From Dickeya aquatica (lineage in GTDB: Bacteria; Pseudomonadota; Gammaproteobacteria; Enterobacterales; Enterobacteriaceae), in assembly GCF_900095885.1 (NCBI RefSeq), contig NZ_LT615367.1:930001-994000 (forward strand): DNA of 64,000 bases, written 5' to 3'. Positions 45,900 to 60,986 of the stretch are shown here, piece by piece. Position 1 is the stretch's first letter; each line of letters opens with the position of its first letter. The notes below the pieces were generated by a model. The model did no database searches, was not told where the DNA came from, and was given only the letters and a program-made list of their open reading frames with translations. Both the position numbers and the translations under genes were made by a program.

Positions 45900-46877
45900 A
45901 TGTCCCAACAAGTACAACTCACCGCGACGGTGGCCGAATCTCAGCTCGGACAACGTTTAGATCAGGCTTTAGCCGAATTGTTCCCTGATTATTCTCGTTC
46001 TCGCATAAAAACGTGGATTCTGGATCAACGCGTACAGATTAACGGCAATATGGTCGATAGACCAAAAGAGAAAGTGCTTGGCGGGGAATCTGTCGCCATT
46101 GATGCCTTGATTGAAGAAGAAGAACGCTGGGAAGCGCAGCATATTGAACTGGATATTGTGTATGAAGACGACGATATCCTGGTGATTAACAAACCGCGTG
46201 ATTTGGTTGTGCACCCCGGAGCAGGCAACCCGGATGGCACGGTACTCAACGCGCTGTTGCATCATTACCCGGCGATTGCCGATGTGCCACGCGCCGGTAT
46301 TGTGCATCGCCTGGATAAAGACACCACCGGGTTGATGGTGGTTGCCAAAACGGTTCCCGCTCAGACCCGATTGGTGGAAGCATTGCAGGCACGCGAGATT
46401 ACACGCGAATATGAAGCGGTCGCGATTGGTACCATGACCGCCGGTGGTACGGTAGATGAGCCGATTGCGCGTCATTCCACCAAACGTACGCATATGTCGG
46501 TGCACCCAATGGGGAAGCCTGCCGTTACGCATTATCGCATCATGGAGCATTTCCGTGCACACACCCGCCTGCGCCTGCGGCTCGAAACCGGCAGAACGCA
46601 TCAGATTCGTGTGCATATGGCGCACATTAACCATCCCTTGGTGGGGGATCCTCTGTATGGTGGCCGCCCGCGTTTGCCAAAAGGCGCGTCCGCCGAATTT
46701 ATCGAGGCGCTGCGCAACTTTGACCGACAAGCCTTGCATGCCACCATGTTGCGCTTGTATCACCCTATCAGTGGCATCCAAATGGAGTGGCATGCGCCTC
46801 TGCCACAGGATATGGTCTGCCTGATTAATGCACTCAAGGCGGATACAGAGGCATTTAAAGATCAACTTGACTGGTGA
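45900..46877 (+). CDS. rluD: 23S rRNA pseudouridine synthase RluD
   Basis: 325 residues (E. coli 326). S4 RNA-binding domain at residues ~15-75, then a RluA-type catalytic domain with GIVHRLDKDTTGLMVVAKT (catalytic Asp) and TGRTHQIRVHMAHINHPLVGDPLYGG. It makes pseudouridines 1911, 1915 and 1917 in helix 69. pgeF starts four bases after its stop codon. Confidence 0.96.
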   Translation: MSQQVQLTATVAESQLGQRLDQALAELFPDYSRSRIKTWILDQRVQINGNMVDRPKEKVLGGESVAIDALIEEEERWEAQHIELDIVYEDDDILVINKPRDLVVHPGAGNPDGTVLNALLHHYPAIADVPRAGIVHRLDKDTTGLMVVAKTVPAQTRLVEALQAREITREYEAVAIGTMTAGGTVDEPIARHSTKRTHMSVHPMGKPAVTHYRIMEHFRAHTRLRLRLETGRTHQIRVHMAHINHPLVGDPLYGGRPRLPKGASAEFIEALRNFDRQALHATMLRLYHPISGIQMEWHAPLPQDMVCLINALKADTEAFKDQLDW

Positions 46878-46881
46878 TGTT

Positions 46882-47622
46882 ATGCCGTTTGATAACCCGC
46901 TGTTAACGCCTGATTGGCCCGCGCCACAGACAGTGATGGCATGTAGCACCACGCGTATTGGCGGTGTCAGTCATGCACCTTATGACGCGTTCAATCTTGG
47001 TGCTCATGTGGGTGATAATCCCGAAAGCGTACAGGAAAACCGGCGACTGCTGGTCAGCAGAGCTGCATTACCGGCGATGCCCTACTGGCTTAATCAGGTG
47101 CATGGCACGCAGGTCATCAATCTTGACGCAGAGCCGCCTGAATCATTGACAGGTGATGCTGTTTATACCCGTCGCAGAGGTCAGGTGTGTGCCGTGATGA
47201 CCGCAGATTGTTTACCGGTGTTATTCTGCTCATCCGATGGTAAGGAAGTTGCCGCAGCACATGCTGGCTGGCGCGGGTTACAGGCAGGCGTGCTTGAGAA
47301 AACGTTATGTCATTTTCGTGCCAGCCCGGCAGATATTATGGCATGGATGGGGCCTGCTATCGGGCCATTGCAGTTTGAGGTAGGCGCTGAAGTCCGGGAG
47401 GCTTTTATCCATGTTGATCCCGCTGCGGATTGCGCTTTCGTTGCGCATAATGGTAAATTCCTCGCCGATATTTATCAGTTAGCGCGTCTGCGCTTACAGG
47501 CAGCAGGGGTTAGCCGCGTGTTTGGTGGTGATGCGTGCACGGTCAGTGAGCGCGAGCGTTTTTTCTCTTACCGTCGAGATAGAACGACCGGACGTATGGC
47601 AACTTTAATCTGGCTGATATAA
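46882..47622 (+). CDS. pgeF: Purine nucleoside phosphorylase/laccase-domain protein PgeF (YfiH)
   Basis: 246 residues (E. coli 243). YfiH/DUF152 motifs: STTRIGGVSHAPYDAFNLG, WLNQVHGTQV, VMTADCLPVLFC, AAAHAGWRGL (metal-binding His and Cys). In E. coli it edits peptidoglycan precursors by removing wrongly incorporated amino acids. ATG at 46882, four bases after rluD. Confidence 0.94.
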   Translation: MPFDNPLLTPDWPAPQTVMACSTTRIGGVSHAPYDAFNLGAHVGDNPESVQENRRLLVSRAALPAMPYWLNQVHGTQVINLDAEPPESLTGDAVYTRRRGQVCAVMTADCLPVLFCSSDGKEVAAAHAGWRGLQAGVLEKTLCHFRASPADIMAWMGPAIGPLQFEVGAEVREAFIHVDPAADCAFVAHNGKFLADIYQLARLRLQAAGVSRVFGGDACTVSERERFFSYRRDRTTGRMATLIWLI

Positions 47623-47687
47623 CCTATTGAATTAAGGCGATCCGGAGGGATTAACGTTTTTCCTCCTATTATTACTGGCAAAATAAT

Positions 47688-47716
47688 CTTGAATTTTTGA
47701 GGGATGACCTCATTTA
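47688..47716 (+). promoter_or_regulatory. Sigma-32 heat-shock promoter of clpB
   Basis: CTTGAA (47688-47693), 14-base spacer, CCTCATTTA (47708-47716), close to the RpoH consensus CTTGAA/CCCCATnTA; about 40 bases before the clpB start. Confidence 0.85.
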
Positions 47717-47757
47717 ATCTCCAGTAGCAATTTTGACCAGTATGTATGGGAGGAGTT

Positions 47758-50331
47758 ATGCGTCTGGATCGTCTTACCCACAAATTCCAGCTTGCTCTCG
47801 CTGATGCCCAATCTCTCGCCCTTGGCCGGGACCATCAATTTATCGAACCGCTTCATTTGATGAGTTCTCTTTTGGGTCAGGAAGGGGGCACCGTCCGTCC
47901 GCTGTTAACGGCTGCCGGGGCGAATGTTAGCCGTCTTAAACATGAAATTGATCAGGCTATTAGCCGCTTACCTCAGGTAGAAGGGACGGGGGGGATGTAC
48001 AGCCCTCCCAGCGAGTTGCTGCGGATGCTTAATCTCTGCGACAAACTGGCGCAGAAAAAGGGCGACACTTTCATTTCTTCTGAATTATTTGTGCTGGCGG
48101 TATTTGAATCGCGCAGTGCGCTGGCGGATTTGTTAAAGAATGCAGGCGCTACGCAGCAGAGCGTCATTCAGGCTATTGAGCAAGTTCGCGGCGGGCAGCA
48201 GGTTAATGATCAGAGTGCTGAAGATAGCCGTCAGGCGCTGAAAAAATTCACCATTGATCTGACTGAGCGGGCTGAACAAGGCAAGCTGGATCCGGTTATT
48301 GGTCGTGACGAAGAAATCCGCCGTACGATTCAGGTATTGCAACGCAGAACCAAAAACAATCCGGTTTTGATTGGCGAGCCCGGCGTTGGGAAAACCGCGA
48401 TTGTCGAAGGGCTGGCACAGCGTATCGTGAATGGTGAAGTTCCTGAAGGGCTCAAGAATAAACGTGTGCTGGCGCTTGATATGGGAGCATTAGTGGCAGG
48501 TGCCAAATATCGCGGTGAGTTTGAAGAGCGCCTGAAAGGCGTTCTGAACGACCTTTCCAAACAGGAAGGCAATGTCATTCTCTTTATCGACGAACTGCAT
48601 ACGATGGTGGGGGCCGGTAAGGCTGATGGCGCGATGGATGCGGGGAATATGCTCAAGCCCGCATTGGCGCGCGGCGAGTTACATTGTGTAGGCGCAACTA
48701 CGCTTGATGAGTATCGGCAATATATTGAGAAAGATGCCGCCCTTGAGCGACGTTTTCAGAAAGTGTTTGTCGCCGAACCGACCGTTGAAGATACCATTGC
48801 TATTCTGCGTGGGCTGAAAGAGCGCTACGAGCTGCATCATCATGTGCAAATCACCGATCCGGCAATTGTTGCCGCAGCCATGTTGTCACATCGCTATATT
48901 TCCGATCGCAAACTACCGGACAAAGCCATTGATCTAATTGATGAAGCTGCCTCCAGTATCCGTATGCAGATCGATTCTAAACCAGAACCGTTGGACCGCC
49001 TTGAGCGCCGGATTATCCAACTGAAACTCGAACAGCAGGCGTTAAAGAAAGAGTCGGATGAAGCCAGTCTCAAACGTCTGGATATTCTGAACACTGAGCT
49101 GGAGCAGAAAGAACGCGAATACTCGAAACTGGAAGAAGAGTGGAAAGCAGAAAAAGCGTCGCTGACGGGTACGCAAAATATTAAAGCGGCACTGGAACAG
49201 GCAAAACTCTCTCTGGAGCAGGCCCGGCGGCAAGGGGATTTAGGCCGAATGTCGGAATTGCAGTATGGCAAAATCCCTGAGCTGGAAAAACAACTCGCGG
49301 CTGCCACACAGACTGAAGGCAAAACCATGCACCTTCTGCGTAATCGGGTAACGGATGCTGAGATTGCCGAAGTCCTTGCGCGCTGGACCGGCATTCCGGT
49401 GTCACGGATGCTGGAAAGCGAACGGGAAAAATTGCTGCGTATGGAGCAGGAGCTACACCAGCGCGTCATTGGGCAGAATGAAGCCGTGGAAGCTGTTGCC
49501 AATTCTATTCGTCGCAGTCGGGCTGGGCTCTCTGATCCCAATCGCCCTATTGGGTCATTTCTGTTTTTGGGGCCTACCGGGGTTGGCAAAACGGAACTGT
49601 GCAAAACGCTGGCCTCATTCCTGTTTGACAGCGATGAAGCTATGGTGCGTATTGATATGTCCGAGTTTATGGAAAAACATTCGGTCTCCCGTCTTGTTGG
49701 TGCCCCCCCGGGATACGTTGGTTATGAAGAAGGGGGGTATTTGACGGAAGCGGTGCGTCGTCGTCCTTATTCTGTCATCTTGCTGGATGAGGCAGAAAAA
49801 GCGCACCCTGATGTGTTTAACATTCTGTTGCAGGTGTTGGACGACGGGCGCTTGACTGACGGGCAAGGCCGCACGGTGGATTTTCGCAATACGGTGGTTA
49901 TCATGACGTCTAACCTGGGTTCAGACCTGATTCAAGAGCGGTTTGGTGAAATGAATTATAGCCAGATGCGTGATACAGTGTTGAATGTTGTCAGCCATCA
50001 TTTCCGCCCAGAGTTCATTAACCGTATTGATGAAGTCGTCGTGTTCCATCCATTAGGCCAAGGTCACATTGCATCCATTGCCCAGATCCAATTACAGCGT
50101 CTTTACCAGAGAATGGAGGCGCGTGGTTATACATTGTCAATCTCTGATGCAGCTCTGGCGTTGCTCGGTAAGTCAGGTTTCGACCCCGTATATGGTGCTC
50201 GTCCACTGAAGCGCGCTATCCAGCAGATGATAGAAAACCCGCTGGCGCAGCAGATCTTGTCAGGCATTTTACTCCCCGGCAAACCGATCACACTGGAAGT
50301 CGAGCACGATAATATCGTTGCACACCAGTGA
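47758..50331 (+). CDS. clpB: Disaggregase chaperone ClpB
   Basis: 857 residues, exactly the E. coli length. N domain (residues 1-~145), first AAA+ module with [18 protein letters not shown] near 206, coiled-coil M domain (~410-520, [21 protein letters not shown]), second AAA+ module with [15 protein letters not shown] near 605. With DnaK it rescues aggregated proteins. The ATG at 47758 follows GGGAGGAGTT. The next gene is the rRNA operon, as at E. coli rrnG. Confidence 0.97.
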   Translation: MRLDRLTHKFQLALADAQSLALGRDHQFIEPLHLMSSLLGQEGGTVRPLLTAAGANVSRLKHEIDQAISRLPQVEGTGGMYSPPSELLRMLNLCDKLAQKKGDTFISSELFVLAVFESRSALADLLKNAGATQQSVIQAIEQVRGGQQVNDQSAEDSRQALKKFTIDLTERAEQGKLDPVIGRDEEIRRTIQVLQRRTKNNPVLIGEPGVGKTAIVEGLAQRIVNGEVPEGLKNKRVLALDMGALVAGAKYRGEFEERLKGVLNDLSKQEGNVILFIDELHTMVGAGKADGAMDAGNMLKPALARGELHCVGATTLDEYRQYIEKDAALERRFQKVFVAEPTVEDTIAILRGLKERYELHHHVQITDPAIVAAAMLSHRYISDRKLPDKAIDLIDEAASSIRMQIDSKPEPLDRLERRIIQLKLEQQALKKESDEASLKRLDILNTELEQKEREYSKLEEEWKAEKASLTGTQNIKAALEQAKLSLEQARRQGDLGRMSELQYGKIPELEKQLAAATQTEGKTMHLLRNRVTDAEIAEVLARWTGIPVSRMLESEREKLLRMEQELHQRVIGQNEAVEAVANSIRRSRAGLSDPNRPIGSFLFLGPTGVGKTELCKTLASFLFDSDEAMVRIDMSEFMEKHSVSRLVGAPPGYVGYEEGGYLTEAVRRRPYSVILLDEAEKAHPDVFNILLQVLDDGRLTDGQGRTVDFRNTVVIMTSNLGSDLIQERFGEMNYSQMRDTVLNVVSHHFRPEFINRIDEVVVFHPLGQGHIASIAQIQLQRLYQRMEARGYTLSISDAALALLGKSGFDPVYGARPLKRAIQQMIENPLAQQILSGILLPGKPITLEVEHDNIVAHQ

Positions 50332-50473
50332 ATATAGGTGAGTTCTACTGATAACCGAAATCCAGCTACCGCTGGCTTTCGGTTTTTTTATAGTCAACCG
50401 GCTTGTTTATTAATCGATAATTACTGGTTATGGATGATAAGTGAGCTGTTGTGATTTTTTTTGCAATTAGGGC

Positions 50474-50501
50474 TTGTCAGCCCGCAGGAAGTCCCTATAA
50501 T
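50474..50501 (+). promoter_or_regulatory. rRNA promoter P1
   Basis: TTGTCA (50474-50479), 16-base spacer, TATAAT (50496-50501), then a GC-rich discriminator GCGCCTCC, as in stringently controlled rrn P1 promoters. AT-rich upstream DNA can serve as an UP element. Confidence 0.88.
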
Positions 50502-50570
50502 GCGCCTCCACTGACACGGCAACAGCGGTAACGCAACGCGGTGTCAGCGAAGAAGAAACGAAAAAAAGCG

Positions 50571-50598
50571 TTGACTCTTCATGAGGAAAGCGTAGTAT
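50571..50598 (+). promoter_or_regulatory. rRNA promoter P2
   Basis: TTGACT (50571-50576), 16-base spacer, TAGTAT (50593-50598), ~97 bases after P1. Confidence 0.75.
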
Positions 50599-50635
50599 AC
50601 GCCACCTCGCGACAGCAGGCTCAGGCCGGTCGCAC

Positions 50636-50647
50636 TGCTCTTTAACA
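50636..50647 (+). promoter_or_regulatory. BoxA antitermination site (leader)
   Basis: TGCTCTTTAACA matches the rrn boxA consensus bound by NusB/S10. A second boxA (TGCTCTTTAACAATC, ~52584) lies in the 16S-23S spacer. Confidence 0.9.
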
Positions 50648-50793
50648 ATTAATCAGACAATCTGTGTGGGCACTCGCAGGACACTTCGCAAAAAACTTTT
50701 GTGAAAGTCTTGAAGAGTGACAACAGTTAATTCATTACGAAATAACAGTAAATTCTTTGAGCACCGTTTTCTTCGGAAAACACAATCAAACTT

Positions 50794-52335
<1,542 letters not shown>

Positions 52336-52420
52336 CCGAGTGAAGAGCCTGCGTGGTGTCCACACAGATTGTCTGATGAAGTAAAAGAGTCAAAAGCGTC
52401 TTGCGAAGCTGACAAGAGAT

Positions 52421-52496
52421 GTCCCCTTCGTCTAGAGGCCCAGGACACCGCCCTTTCACGGCGGTAACAGGGGTTCGAATCCCCTAGGGGACGCCA
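52421..52496 (+). tRNA. gltW: tRNA-Glu (TTC) in the 16S-23S spacer
   Basis: 76 nt, GTCCCCT acceptor pairing with AGGGGAC, anticodon TTC, CCA encoded. Single spacer tRNA, the rrnB/C/E/G type of E. coli. Confidence 0.97.
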
Positions 52497-52700
52497 ATGA
52501 CAAGACAGGTGAGTGAAAGTCACGGTCAGGGATATCCCGAAGATAACCTAAAGCTGATTAGCAATAGTCAGGTTTACGTTATCTTGCTCTTTAACAATCT
52601 GGAACAAGCTGAAAAATTGAAACGACAGCATGTGTATGAGAATGCATGTGTTGTTCGAGTCTCTCAAAAACTTGCATCCCGAAACACCTTCGGGTTGTGA

Positions 52701-55609
<2,909 letters not shown>

Positions 55610-55725
55610 ACAACACCGAAGGTGTTTTAGAGAGACGGAAAGAAGAGATTCAGCTTGTTCAGAGATTGGTTCGGGTGGTTGTGTGTAAGCGAAAGCGGAG
55701 CATGACGGCCGGAATGAAACGAATT

Positions 55726-55845
55726 TGCCTGGCGGCGACAGCGCGGTGGTCCCACCTGACCCCATGCCGAACTCAGAAGTGAAACGCCGTAGCGCCGATG
55801 GTAGTGTGGGGTCTCCCCATGCGAGAGTAGGGAACTGCCAGGCAT
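55726..55845 (+). rRNA. rrf: 5S ribosomal RNA, copy 1
   Basis: 120 nt, TGCCTGGCGGCGACAGCGCG to ACTGCCAGGCAT; ends pair. Confidence 0.97.
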
Positions 55846-55857
55846 CAAATTGTGTGT

Positions 55858-55933
55858 GCTGATATGGCTCAGTTGGTAGAGCGCACCCTTGGTAAGGGTG
55901 AGGTCCCCAGTTCGACTCTGGGTATCAGCACCA
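55858..55933 (+). tRNA. thrV: tRNA-Thr (GGT)
   Basis: 76 nt, GCTGATA acceptor pairing with TATCAGC, anticodon GGT, CCA encoded. It lies between the two 5S genes, as in E. coli rrnD. Confidence 0.97.
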
Positions 55934-55971
55934 GTCTAGTTATGGTTAAAGTTCGGCGAAGTAGAAGAATT

Positions 55972-56091
55972 TGCCTGGCGGCGACAGCGCGGTGGTCCCA
56001 CCTGACCCCATGCCGAACTCAGAAGTGAAACACCGTAGCGCCGATGGTAGTGTGGGGTCTCCCCATGCGAGAGTAGGGAACTGCCAGGCAT
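55972..56091 (+). rRNA. rrf: 5S ribosomal RNA, copy 2
   Basis: 120 nt, differing from copy 1 at one base (AAACACCGTAG against AAACGCCGTAG). Short flanks on both sides (GAATT before, CAAATTGTG after) are also duplicated. Confidence 0.97.
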
Positions 56092-56155
56092 CAAATTGTG
56101 GTGTAAGAAAGCACCGGTTATCAGAATGACCTCTCTGATGACATACAGAATCGGT

Positions 56156-56232
56156 GGTGCGGTAGTTCAGTCGGTTAGAATACCGGCCTGTCACGCCGGG
56201 GGTCGCGGGTTCGAGTCCCGTCCGCACCGCCA
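56156..56232 (+). tRNA. aspU: tRNA-Asp (GTC), distal in rrn operon
   Basis: 77 nt, GGTGCGG acceptor pairing with CCGCACC, anticodon GTC, CCA encoded. Identical to the tRNA-Asp at 61855. It ends the rrn operon, as aspU does at E. coli rrnH. Confidence 0.97.
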
Positions 56233-56240
56233 ACTAATCA

Positions 56241-56270
56241 AGCCCTGAGTATAAGCTCAGGGCTTTTTTG
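56241..56270 (+). terminator. rrn operon terminator
   Basis: AGCCCTGAG-TATAAG-CTCAGGGCT followed by a run of T, nine bases after tRNA-Asp. Confidence 0.9.
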
Positions 56271-56410
56271 CATATGTTATCAATGTGCATGGGAAATGGT
56301 TTTCTATCCCGTTCTGTCTCAATGCCCTTGTTCTGATAGTGGCAATATCTTGAAACTTACAAAAAAAATCCCTATAACATGAACAGGACATTGGATATAG
56401 CGGGAATGAT

Positions 56411-57208
56411 GTGCGCAAAAAAACCTATGCAATGAGGTATGTTGCCGGGCAACCAGCAGAGAGAGTCTTGCCACCTCAGACAATGCACTATTTAAATCAG
56501 CCATCGTTCTCTTTGACTCCGTTAATTCCCTCAGCCGATGTACTGCGGGTTATGGTTTGGAATATTTTTAAGCAACAACGAACCAATTGGCTTTCTGTAT
56601 TGAAAGCATTCAGTCACAATGCTCAATTAGTCTTGTTACAAGAAGCACAATCCACCCCCGAACTGATTCGTTTTGCAACAACACATTATCTTTCAACAGA
56701 GCAAGTTCCAGCCTTTATTCTGCCCGAGCATCCTTCTGGGGTGATGACGTTGTCCAATGCGCAGCCGATGTACTGTTTCCCATTGCGAGAGCGAGAGCCA
56801 TTGATTCGGTTGTCAAAATCGGCACTTATCACTGTTTATTCATTGAGTGATAAACGCTTGCTTATGGTGGTTAATATTCATGCGGTGAATTTTAGTCTGG
56901 GTGTTGAATCATATAAAAAGCAGCTTAGCCGTGTTGGTGAACAATTAGCTCAACATCATGGCCCGGTTATTATGGCTGGGGATTTTAATGCCTGGAGCCA
57001 ACAGCGGGTGAGTGCATTGTACCGATTTGCTCATTGCATGGCGCTGAAAGAGGTGATGTTTTCTGATGACCAGAGACGACGAACATTTGGTCGTCCACTG
57101 GATTTTGTCTTCTACAGGGAACTGGATGTGGCTGGTGCATCCGTATTCGCTACGGAGGCTTCAGATCATAACCCCTTGTTGGTTGAATTTGATATGTCCT
57201 CACTTTAG
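56411..57208 (+). CDS. yafD: Endonuclease/exonuclease/phosphatase family protein YafD
   Basis: 265 residues (E. coli 266) with GTG start giving (M)[21 protein letters not shown], as in E. coli. EEP-fold motifs: [36 protein letters not shown] and [11 protein letters not shown] (catalytic Asn, Glu, His, Asp). Substrate unknown; E. coli yafD is linked to sigma-E dependent survival in serum. It starts 178 bases after the rrn tRNA-Asp. Confidence 0.93.
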   Translation: MRKKTYAMRYVAGQPAERVLPPQTMHYLNQPSFSLTPLIPSADVLRVMVWNIFKQQRTNWLSVLKAFSHNAQLVLLQEAQSTPELIRFATTHYLSTEQVPAFILPEHPSGVMTLSNAQPMYCFPLREREPLIRLSKSALITVYSLSDKRLLMVVNIHAVNFSLGVESYKKQLSRVGEQLAQHHGPVIMAGDFNAWSQQRVSALYRFAHCMALKEVMFSDDQRRRTFGRPLDFVFYRELDVAGASVFATEASDHNPLLVEFDMSSL

Positions 57209-57333
57209 GCAAATGCTTTTTGCCATGAGTACGCAGCGTATCCCTTCACCTAAATAGCTCTGTGCTATCAGGCGAGTCGCGTAATCCAGAAGTTGGGGGA
57301 TGGTATGTGATACAACATGATGGCAGGAGGAGA

Positions 57334-57408
57334 ACCCTGTCGAGGATAATCCCTGACAGGGTATACCGATAGTCTGATGCGTTGCCGTGACAAACTATCG
57401 GTGATTTT
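57334..57408. terminator. Paired hairpins between convergent yafD and mltD
   Basis: ACCCTGTC (57334-57341) pairs with GACAGGGT (57355-57362), and ACCGATAGT (57365-57373) pairs with ACTATCGGT (57394-57402), which is followed by GATTTTTC. The second is the likely plus-strand terminator of yafD. Confidence 0.65.
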
Positions 57409-57420
57409 TCACTGTGCTAA

Positions 57421-58815
57421 TCAGGAGCCGGGAGACTCTCTGCGTGTAACGAAGAGCGTCAATCGATCGCCTGGCTGGATATTGTTATCCTTCATCACTG
57501 TATTCCAGCGCATTACGTCATTGATGTTTACGCCATGACGTTTTGCAATACTGGCAAGCGAGTCGCCCTTGCGAACCTGATAAACAATCGGGTTCTGTTT
57601 GTTACTACCCGCTATACCGGGAAGTGCCGGTGTAATGGATTTAGCAACTTGTAACGTCTGCCCTACTTTCAGTGCACTACCTTTAAGATGGTTCCAGTTT
57701 TGTAAGTCTTGAGCACGAACATTCATGCGCTTTGCAATACTGGACAACGTATCACCCACACGTACCTTATATTCTGTAGCGCGAACGGCCGTTTTGGGTT
57801 GTACCGTTTTAGCTGGTTGAATGTCTGCTATGTCAGTTTCAGCCAAAGAGCCTTTCAACTGTCCCACATGAGACTTGGGTACCATAATGTAATGTGGACC
57901 ATTTGGATCTGTCACATTACGGGTATAACCCGAGTTGTAGCTCTTGAGCCTGGTAACAGACAAGCCTGCCAGCTCTGCGGCCTGAGTTAACTCCATCTGC
58001 TGACCTAAATCAACCCGCGCCAGAGCACGACCTTCATTTGATTTGGGCAGATCAATACCGTATTTTTTGCTGTTTTTTAGAATATCGCTGAGGGCCAACA
58101 TTTTAGGAACATACGTTGACGTCTCATAAGGTAGCGCCAGTGCCCAGTAATTGGTGGGGCGACCTTTTGCTTTATTCGCTTTAACAGCCTGCATGATCCG
58201 GCCTTCACCCCCATTGTATGCTGCGATCGTGAGTAACCAATCGCCATCAAACATGCGGTTCAGGCGCTGCATGATGTCCAATGCAGCCGTCGTAGATGCA
58301 ACCACATCACGACGCCCGTCATACCATTGGGTATGTTTCAACCCATAATTACGCCCGGTGCCAGGAACGATTTGCCAAAGCCCTACGGCATTGGCAGACG
58401 ATCTGGCGTTTGGGTCAAAAGCGCTCTCCACTATGGGTAGTAGTACTAGTTCCATCGGCATCTTACGTGCTTTAATCTGCTCGACTATCCAGTACATGTA
58501 CGGCTCTGCCCGTAATGTTACATCGTGGAGATAGCTCTTATTTTTCAGGTAACGCTGTTTTTGCTCGCGGATCCGGGTGTTTTCCGGAACCTCCATCTTC
58601 AGCTCGTCGCCAATGAAGTTCCACAGATCTCGTTGCGCGATGCTGTCGTCATCCAACCACCGCGCGCCGGTCTCTCGACCATCTGTGTACTTTCCTGCTT
58701 CACCTTGACCTGCCGAAGACAGACTCTGTGCATGCTGTTTGGATTGTGAGGTGTCGTTAGCCACCTGGCAACCGGACAGCAAGACCGAGGCGACGATAAT
58801 CGCTTTAGTCTTCAT
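57421..58815 (-). CDS. mltD: Membrane-bound lytic transglycosylase D
   Basis: 464 residues (E. coli 452). Lipobox LSGC (Cys16), SLT catalytic domain with Glu130 in IVESAFDPNARSSANAVGLWQIVPGTG and IAAYNGGEGRIMQAV, and two C-terminal LysM domains (YKVRVGDTLSSIAKRMNV; YQVRKGDSLASIAKRHGV). It cleaves glycan strands of peptidoglycan from the outer membrane side. Conserved mltD-gloB order. Confidence 0.96.
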   Translation of the reverse strand: MKTKAIIVASVLLSGCQVANDTSQSKQHAQSLSSAGQGEAGKYTDGRETGARWLDDDSIAQRDLWNFIGDELKMEVPENTRIREQKQRYLKNKSYLHDVTLRAEPYMYWIVEQIKARKMPMELVLLPIVESAFDPNARSSANAVGLWQIVPGTGRNYGLKHTQWYDGRRDVVASTTAALDIMQRLNRMFDGDWLLTIAAYNGGEGRIMQAVKANKAKGRPTNYWALALPYETSTYVPKMLALSDILKNSKKYGIDLPKSNEGRALARVDLGQQMELTQAAELAGLSVTRLKSYNSGYTRNVTDPNGPHYIMVPKSHVGQLKGSLAETDIADIQPAKTVQPKTAVRATEYKVRVGDTLSSIAKRMNVRAQDLQNWNHLKGSALKVGQTLQVAKSITPALPGIAGSNKQNPIVYQVRKGDSLASIAKRHGVNINDVMRWNTVMKDNNIQPGDRLTLFVTRRESPGS

Positions 58816-58885
58816 ATCTGTGTCAATAGTTGCTTAAAAGACAGACAATAATACTTTGATTGGCCATTCAGTACAACAAAAACCG

Positions 58886-59665
58886 TCAGAAGAGGTCTTT
58901 CATTGTGCGTAAGTGTGCAAAAATTTGCCAATCGCCCTTGGTTTCTGAGTTAATGGACAATTTTCTTTTTAAATCAGTGTCATGGTAACGTAAAAAAATA
59001 TTTATTTTTCGTTCCAGCCCCAGTGTTGAGGGAAGTGATGTTTCTCCTTTTGTACGTAATTGCCTGATTTTTAGTAGATAATCGTGAATTTCAGTGTTTT
59101 CAGGCCAAACGTGATGAGCGAACTCCAGATTGGATAATGTGTATTCATGAGCACAGCATATCTGGGTTTCATCGGGTAAATCCGCCAGACGGAGTAACGA
59201 TTCGAACATCTGCTGTGCTGTGCCTTCAAAAATGCGACCACACCCGGCAGAAAATAGCGTATCGCCACAGAATAGGTAAGGGGCGCTATAGTAGGCAACA
59301 TGGCCAGCCGTGTGTCCTGGAATAGAAAAAATAGAAAATTTCAGTCCAGCCACGCTGATGATATCCCCCTCCTGTATGATATGTGTTGCGCCACAGCGTT
59401 GAGTTTCCTGCGGGCCATAAATTTTGCTGTCAGGATAATGCGTGGCTAACTGCTGAACACCACCGGTGTGATCGTGATGATGATGAGTCAATAAAATGGC
59501 GCATGGAAATAACTGATGCTGTTTCAACGCATGTAGCACCGGTGCGGCGTCACCCGGGTCTACAATCACACAAGGTTTTTGCCCTGAGCGGCGCTCAGCC
59601 GGGTCATCATTGACCAGCAGCCAGATGTAATTGTCCTGAAAGGCAGAAACGCTGATAAGATTCAT
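58886..59665 (-). CDS. gloB: Hydroxyacylglutathione hydrolase (glyoxalase II)
   Basis: 259 residues (E. coli 251). Metallo-beta-lactamase fold with [10 protein letters not shown], then [11 protein letters not shown] and [17 protein letters not shown]. It hydrolyses S-lactoylglutathione to lactate and glutathione in methylglyoxal detoxification. An insertion of about eight residues near position 22 ([11 protein letters not shown]) relative to E. coli accounts for the extra length. Divergent from yafS. Confidence 0.95.
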   Translation of the reverse strand: MNLISVSAFQDNYIWLLVNDDPAERRSGQKPCVIVDPGDAAPVLHALKQHQLFPCAILLTHHHHDHTGGVQQLATHYPDSKIYGPQETQRCGATHIIQEGDIISVAGLKFSIFSIPGHTAGHVAYYSAPYLFCGDTLFSAGCGRIFEGTAQQMFESLLRLADLPDETQICCAHEYTLSNLEFAHHVWPENTEIHDYLLKIRQLRTKGETSLPSTLGLERKINIFLRYHDTDLKRKLSINSETKGDWQIFAHLRTMKDLF

Positions 59666-59719
59666 GATGCATCCTCATTCTTGCATGTCTTTGCACTTAG
59701 CCGAGGAAGATACCAGAAC

Positions 59720-60445
59720 ATGAAACCAGCACAAATATCTCAAAAAATAGTGACGCCCGATTCATGGGAACATATTCCCTGGGGAGAGCACTATCGGCAT
59801 ACCTTAAACGAGTCGCTGGTCCCATGGTGGAGTAAGATCTTCGGTTTTCACTTGTTGAAGATTGGCGCATTGAGTTATGCGGTTGATAGTCAGATGTGTA
59901 CGATCCCACATCAAATTAATGTTGGCCAGATGCTTCATGATGCTCATGTTATTGCCAGTCCCTGTCAGCTTCCGTTTGCCGAAAAATCAGTCGATGCCTG
60001 CCTGCTTGCCCATGTTTTGTCGTATTCATCAGACCCACATCGTGTTATCCGCGAGGTTGATCGCATATTGATTAACGATGGGTGGATGATTTTGAGTGGA
60101 TTTAACCCAGTCAGCCTGATTGGGCTCGGGCGCTTGCTACCGGGAATACGCAAGCGCCAGCCTTATTGCAGCCGGATGTTTAGCCAGATGCGAGTGATGG
60201 ATTGGCTAAGTTTGCTCAATTATGAAGTGTTGTATCACGGCAGCTTACAGGTGCTACCGTGGCGAGTGCCTGATCAGGGGCAGTGGAATAACACGTTACC
60301 CTTTCTGGGATGCCTGAGCTTGATTGTCGCTCGCAAACGCACTATTCCGTTGACGATGACGCCCATGAAAGCCCGATTGCGTCAGTCATCATTACATCGC
60401 CCCTTGGGCGTGATGAAGAGTTACCATCCGCGTCAGGATAAGTGA
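59720..60445 (+). CDS. yafS: SAM-dependent methyltransferase-like protein YafS
   Basis: 241 residues (E. coli 240). Type-11 methyltransferase features: LPFAEKSVDACLLAHVLSYSSDPHRVIREVDRIL and WMILSGFNPVSLIGLGRLLPG. The glycine-rich SAM motif I is weak, so activity is uncertain. The ATG at 59720 is preceded by a purine-rich AGGAAGATACCAGAAC stretch. Conserved between gloB and rnhA. Confidence 0.9.
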   Translation: MKPAQISQKIVTPDSWEHIPWGEHYRHTLNESLVPWWSKIFGFHLLKIGALSYAVDSQMCTIPHQINVGQMLHDAHVIASPCQLPFAEKSVDACLLAHVLSYSSDPHRVIREVDRILINDGWMILSGFNPVSLIGLGRLLPGIRKRQPYCSRMFSQMRVMDWLSLLNYEVLYHGSLQVLPWRVPDQGQWNNTLPFLGCLSLIVARKRTIPLTMTPMKARLRQSSLHRPLGVMKSYHPRQDK

Positions 60446-60472
60446 CAAACGGCGGTTTGATGCCGGTTGTCC

Positions 60473-60937
60473 TCATTCTGGCTGATATCCTGTGTCATCA
60501 AGTGTTGGTGCACCTGCCGCCTGGCGAGCCAGTTCATCGCAGCGTTCATTTTCCGGGTGACCAGCATGGCCTTTGACCCATAGCCAGTTCAGGGTGTGAC
60601 GTTGAATGGCATCGTCCAGGCGTTGCCAGAGATCCACATTCTTTACGGGTTTTTTCTCTGTGGTTTTCCAGCCACGCTTTTTCCAGTTATGGATCCACTG
60701 GGTAATCCCCTGGCGTACATATTGGCTATCGGTGCTGAGTGTGACATCACAGGGGGTAGTGAGTGTCTCGAGCGCGACGATGGCCGCCATTAACTCCATA
60801 CGGTTATTGGTTGTCAGGTGATAGCCCGCGCTCAAGGCTTTTTCATGCTGTTTGTAACGCAGCAAGGCTCCATAACCACCGGGGCCAGGATTTCCGAGGC
60901 AAGAACCATCGGTGAAAATCTCTACCTGTTTTCGCAT
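60473..60937 (-). CDS. rnhA: Ribonuclease HI
   Basis: 154 residues (E. coli 155). Catalytic acids: Asp in [19 protein letters not shown], Glu in [13 protein letters not shown], Asp in [11 protein letters not shown] and Asp in [12 protein letters not shown]. It removes RNA from RNA:DNA hybrids. The ATG at 60937 matches the E. coli start; longer forms run into dnaQ. Starts of rnhA and dnaQ are only 49 bases apart, so their promoters overlap, as in E. coli. Confidence 0.97.
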   Translation of the reverse strand: MRKQVEIFTDGSCLGNPGPGGYGALLRYKQHEKALSAGYHLTTNNRMELMAAIVALETLTTPCDVTLSTDSQYVRQGITQWIHNWKKRGWKTTEKKPVKNVDLWQRLDDAIQRHTLNWLWVKGHAGHPENERCDELARQAAGAPTLDDTGYQPE

Positions 60938-60986
60938 CTCTGGTAGACTCTTGTTCAAAAGCACAAGTCTGACATAAACGAAACCG

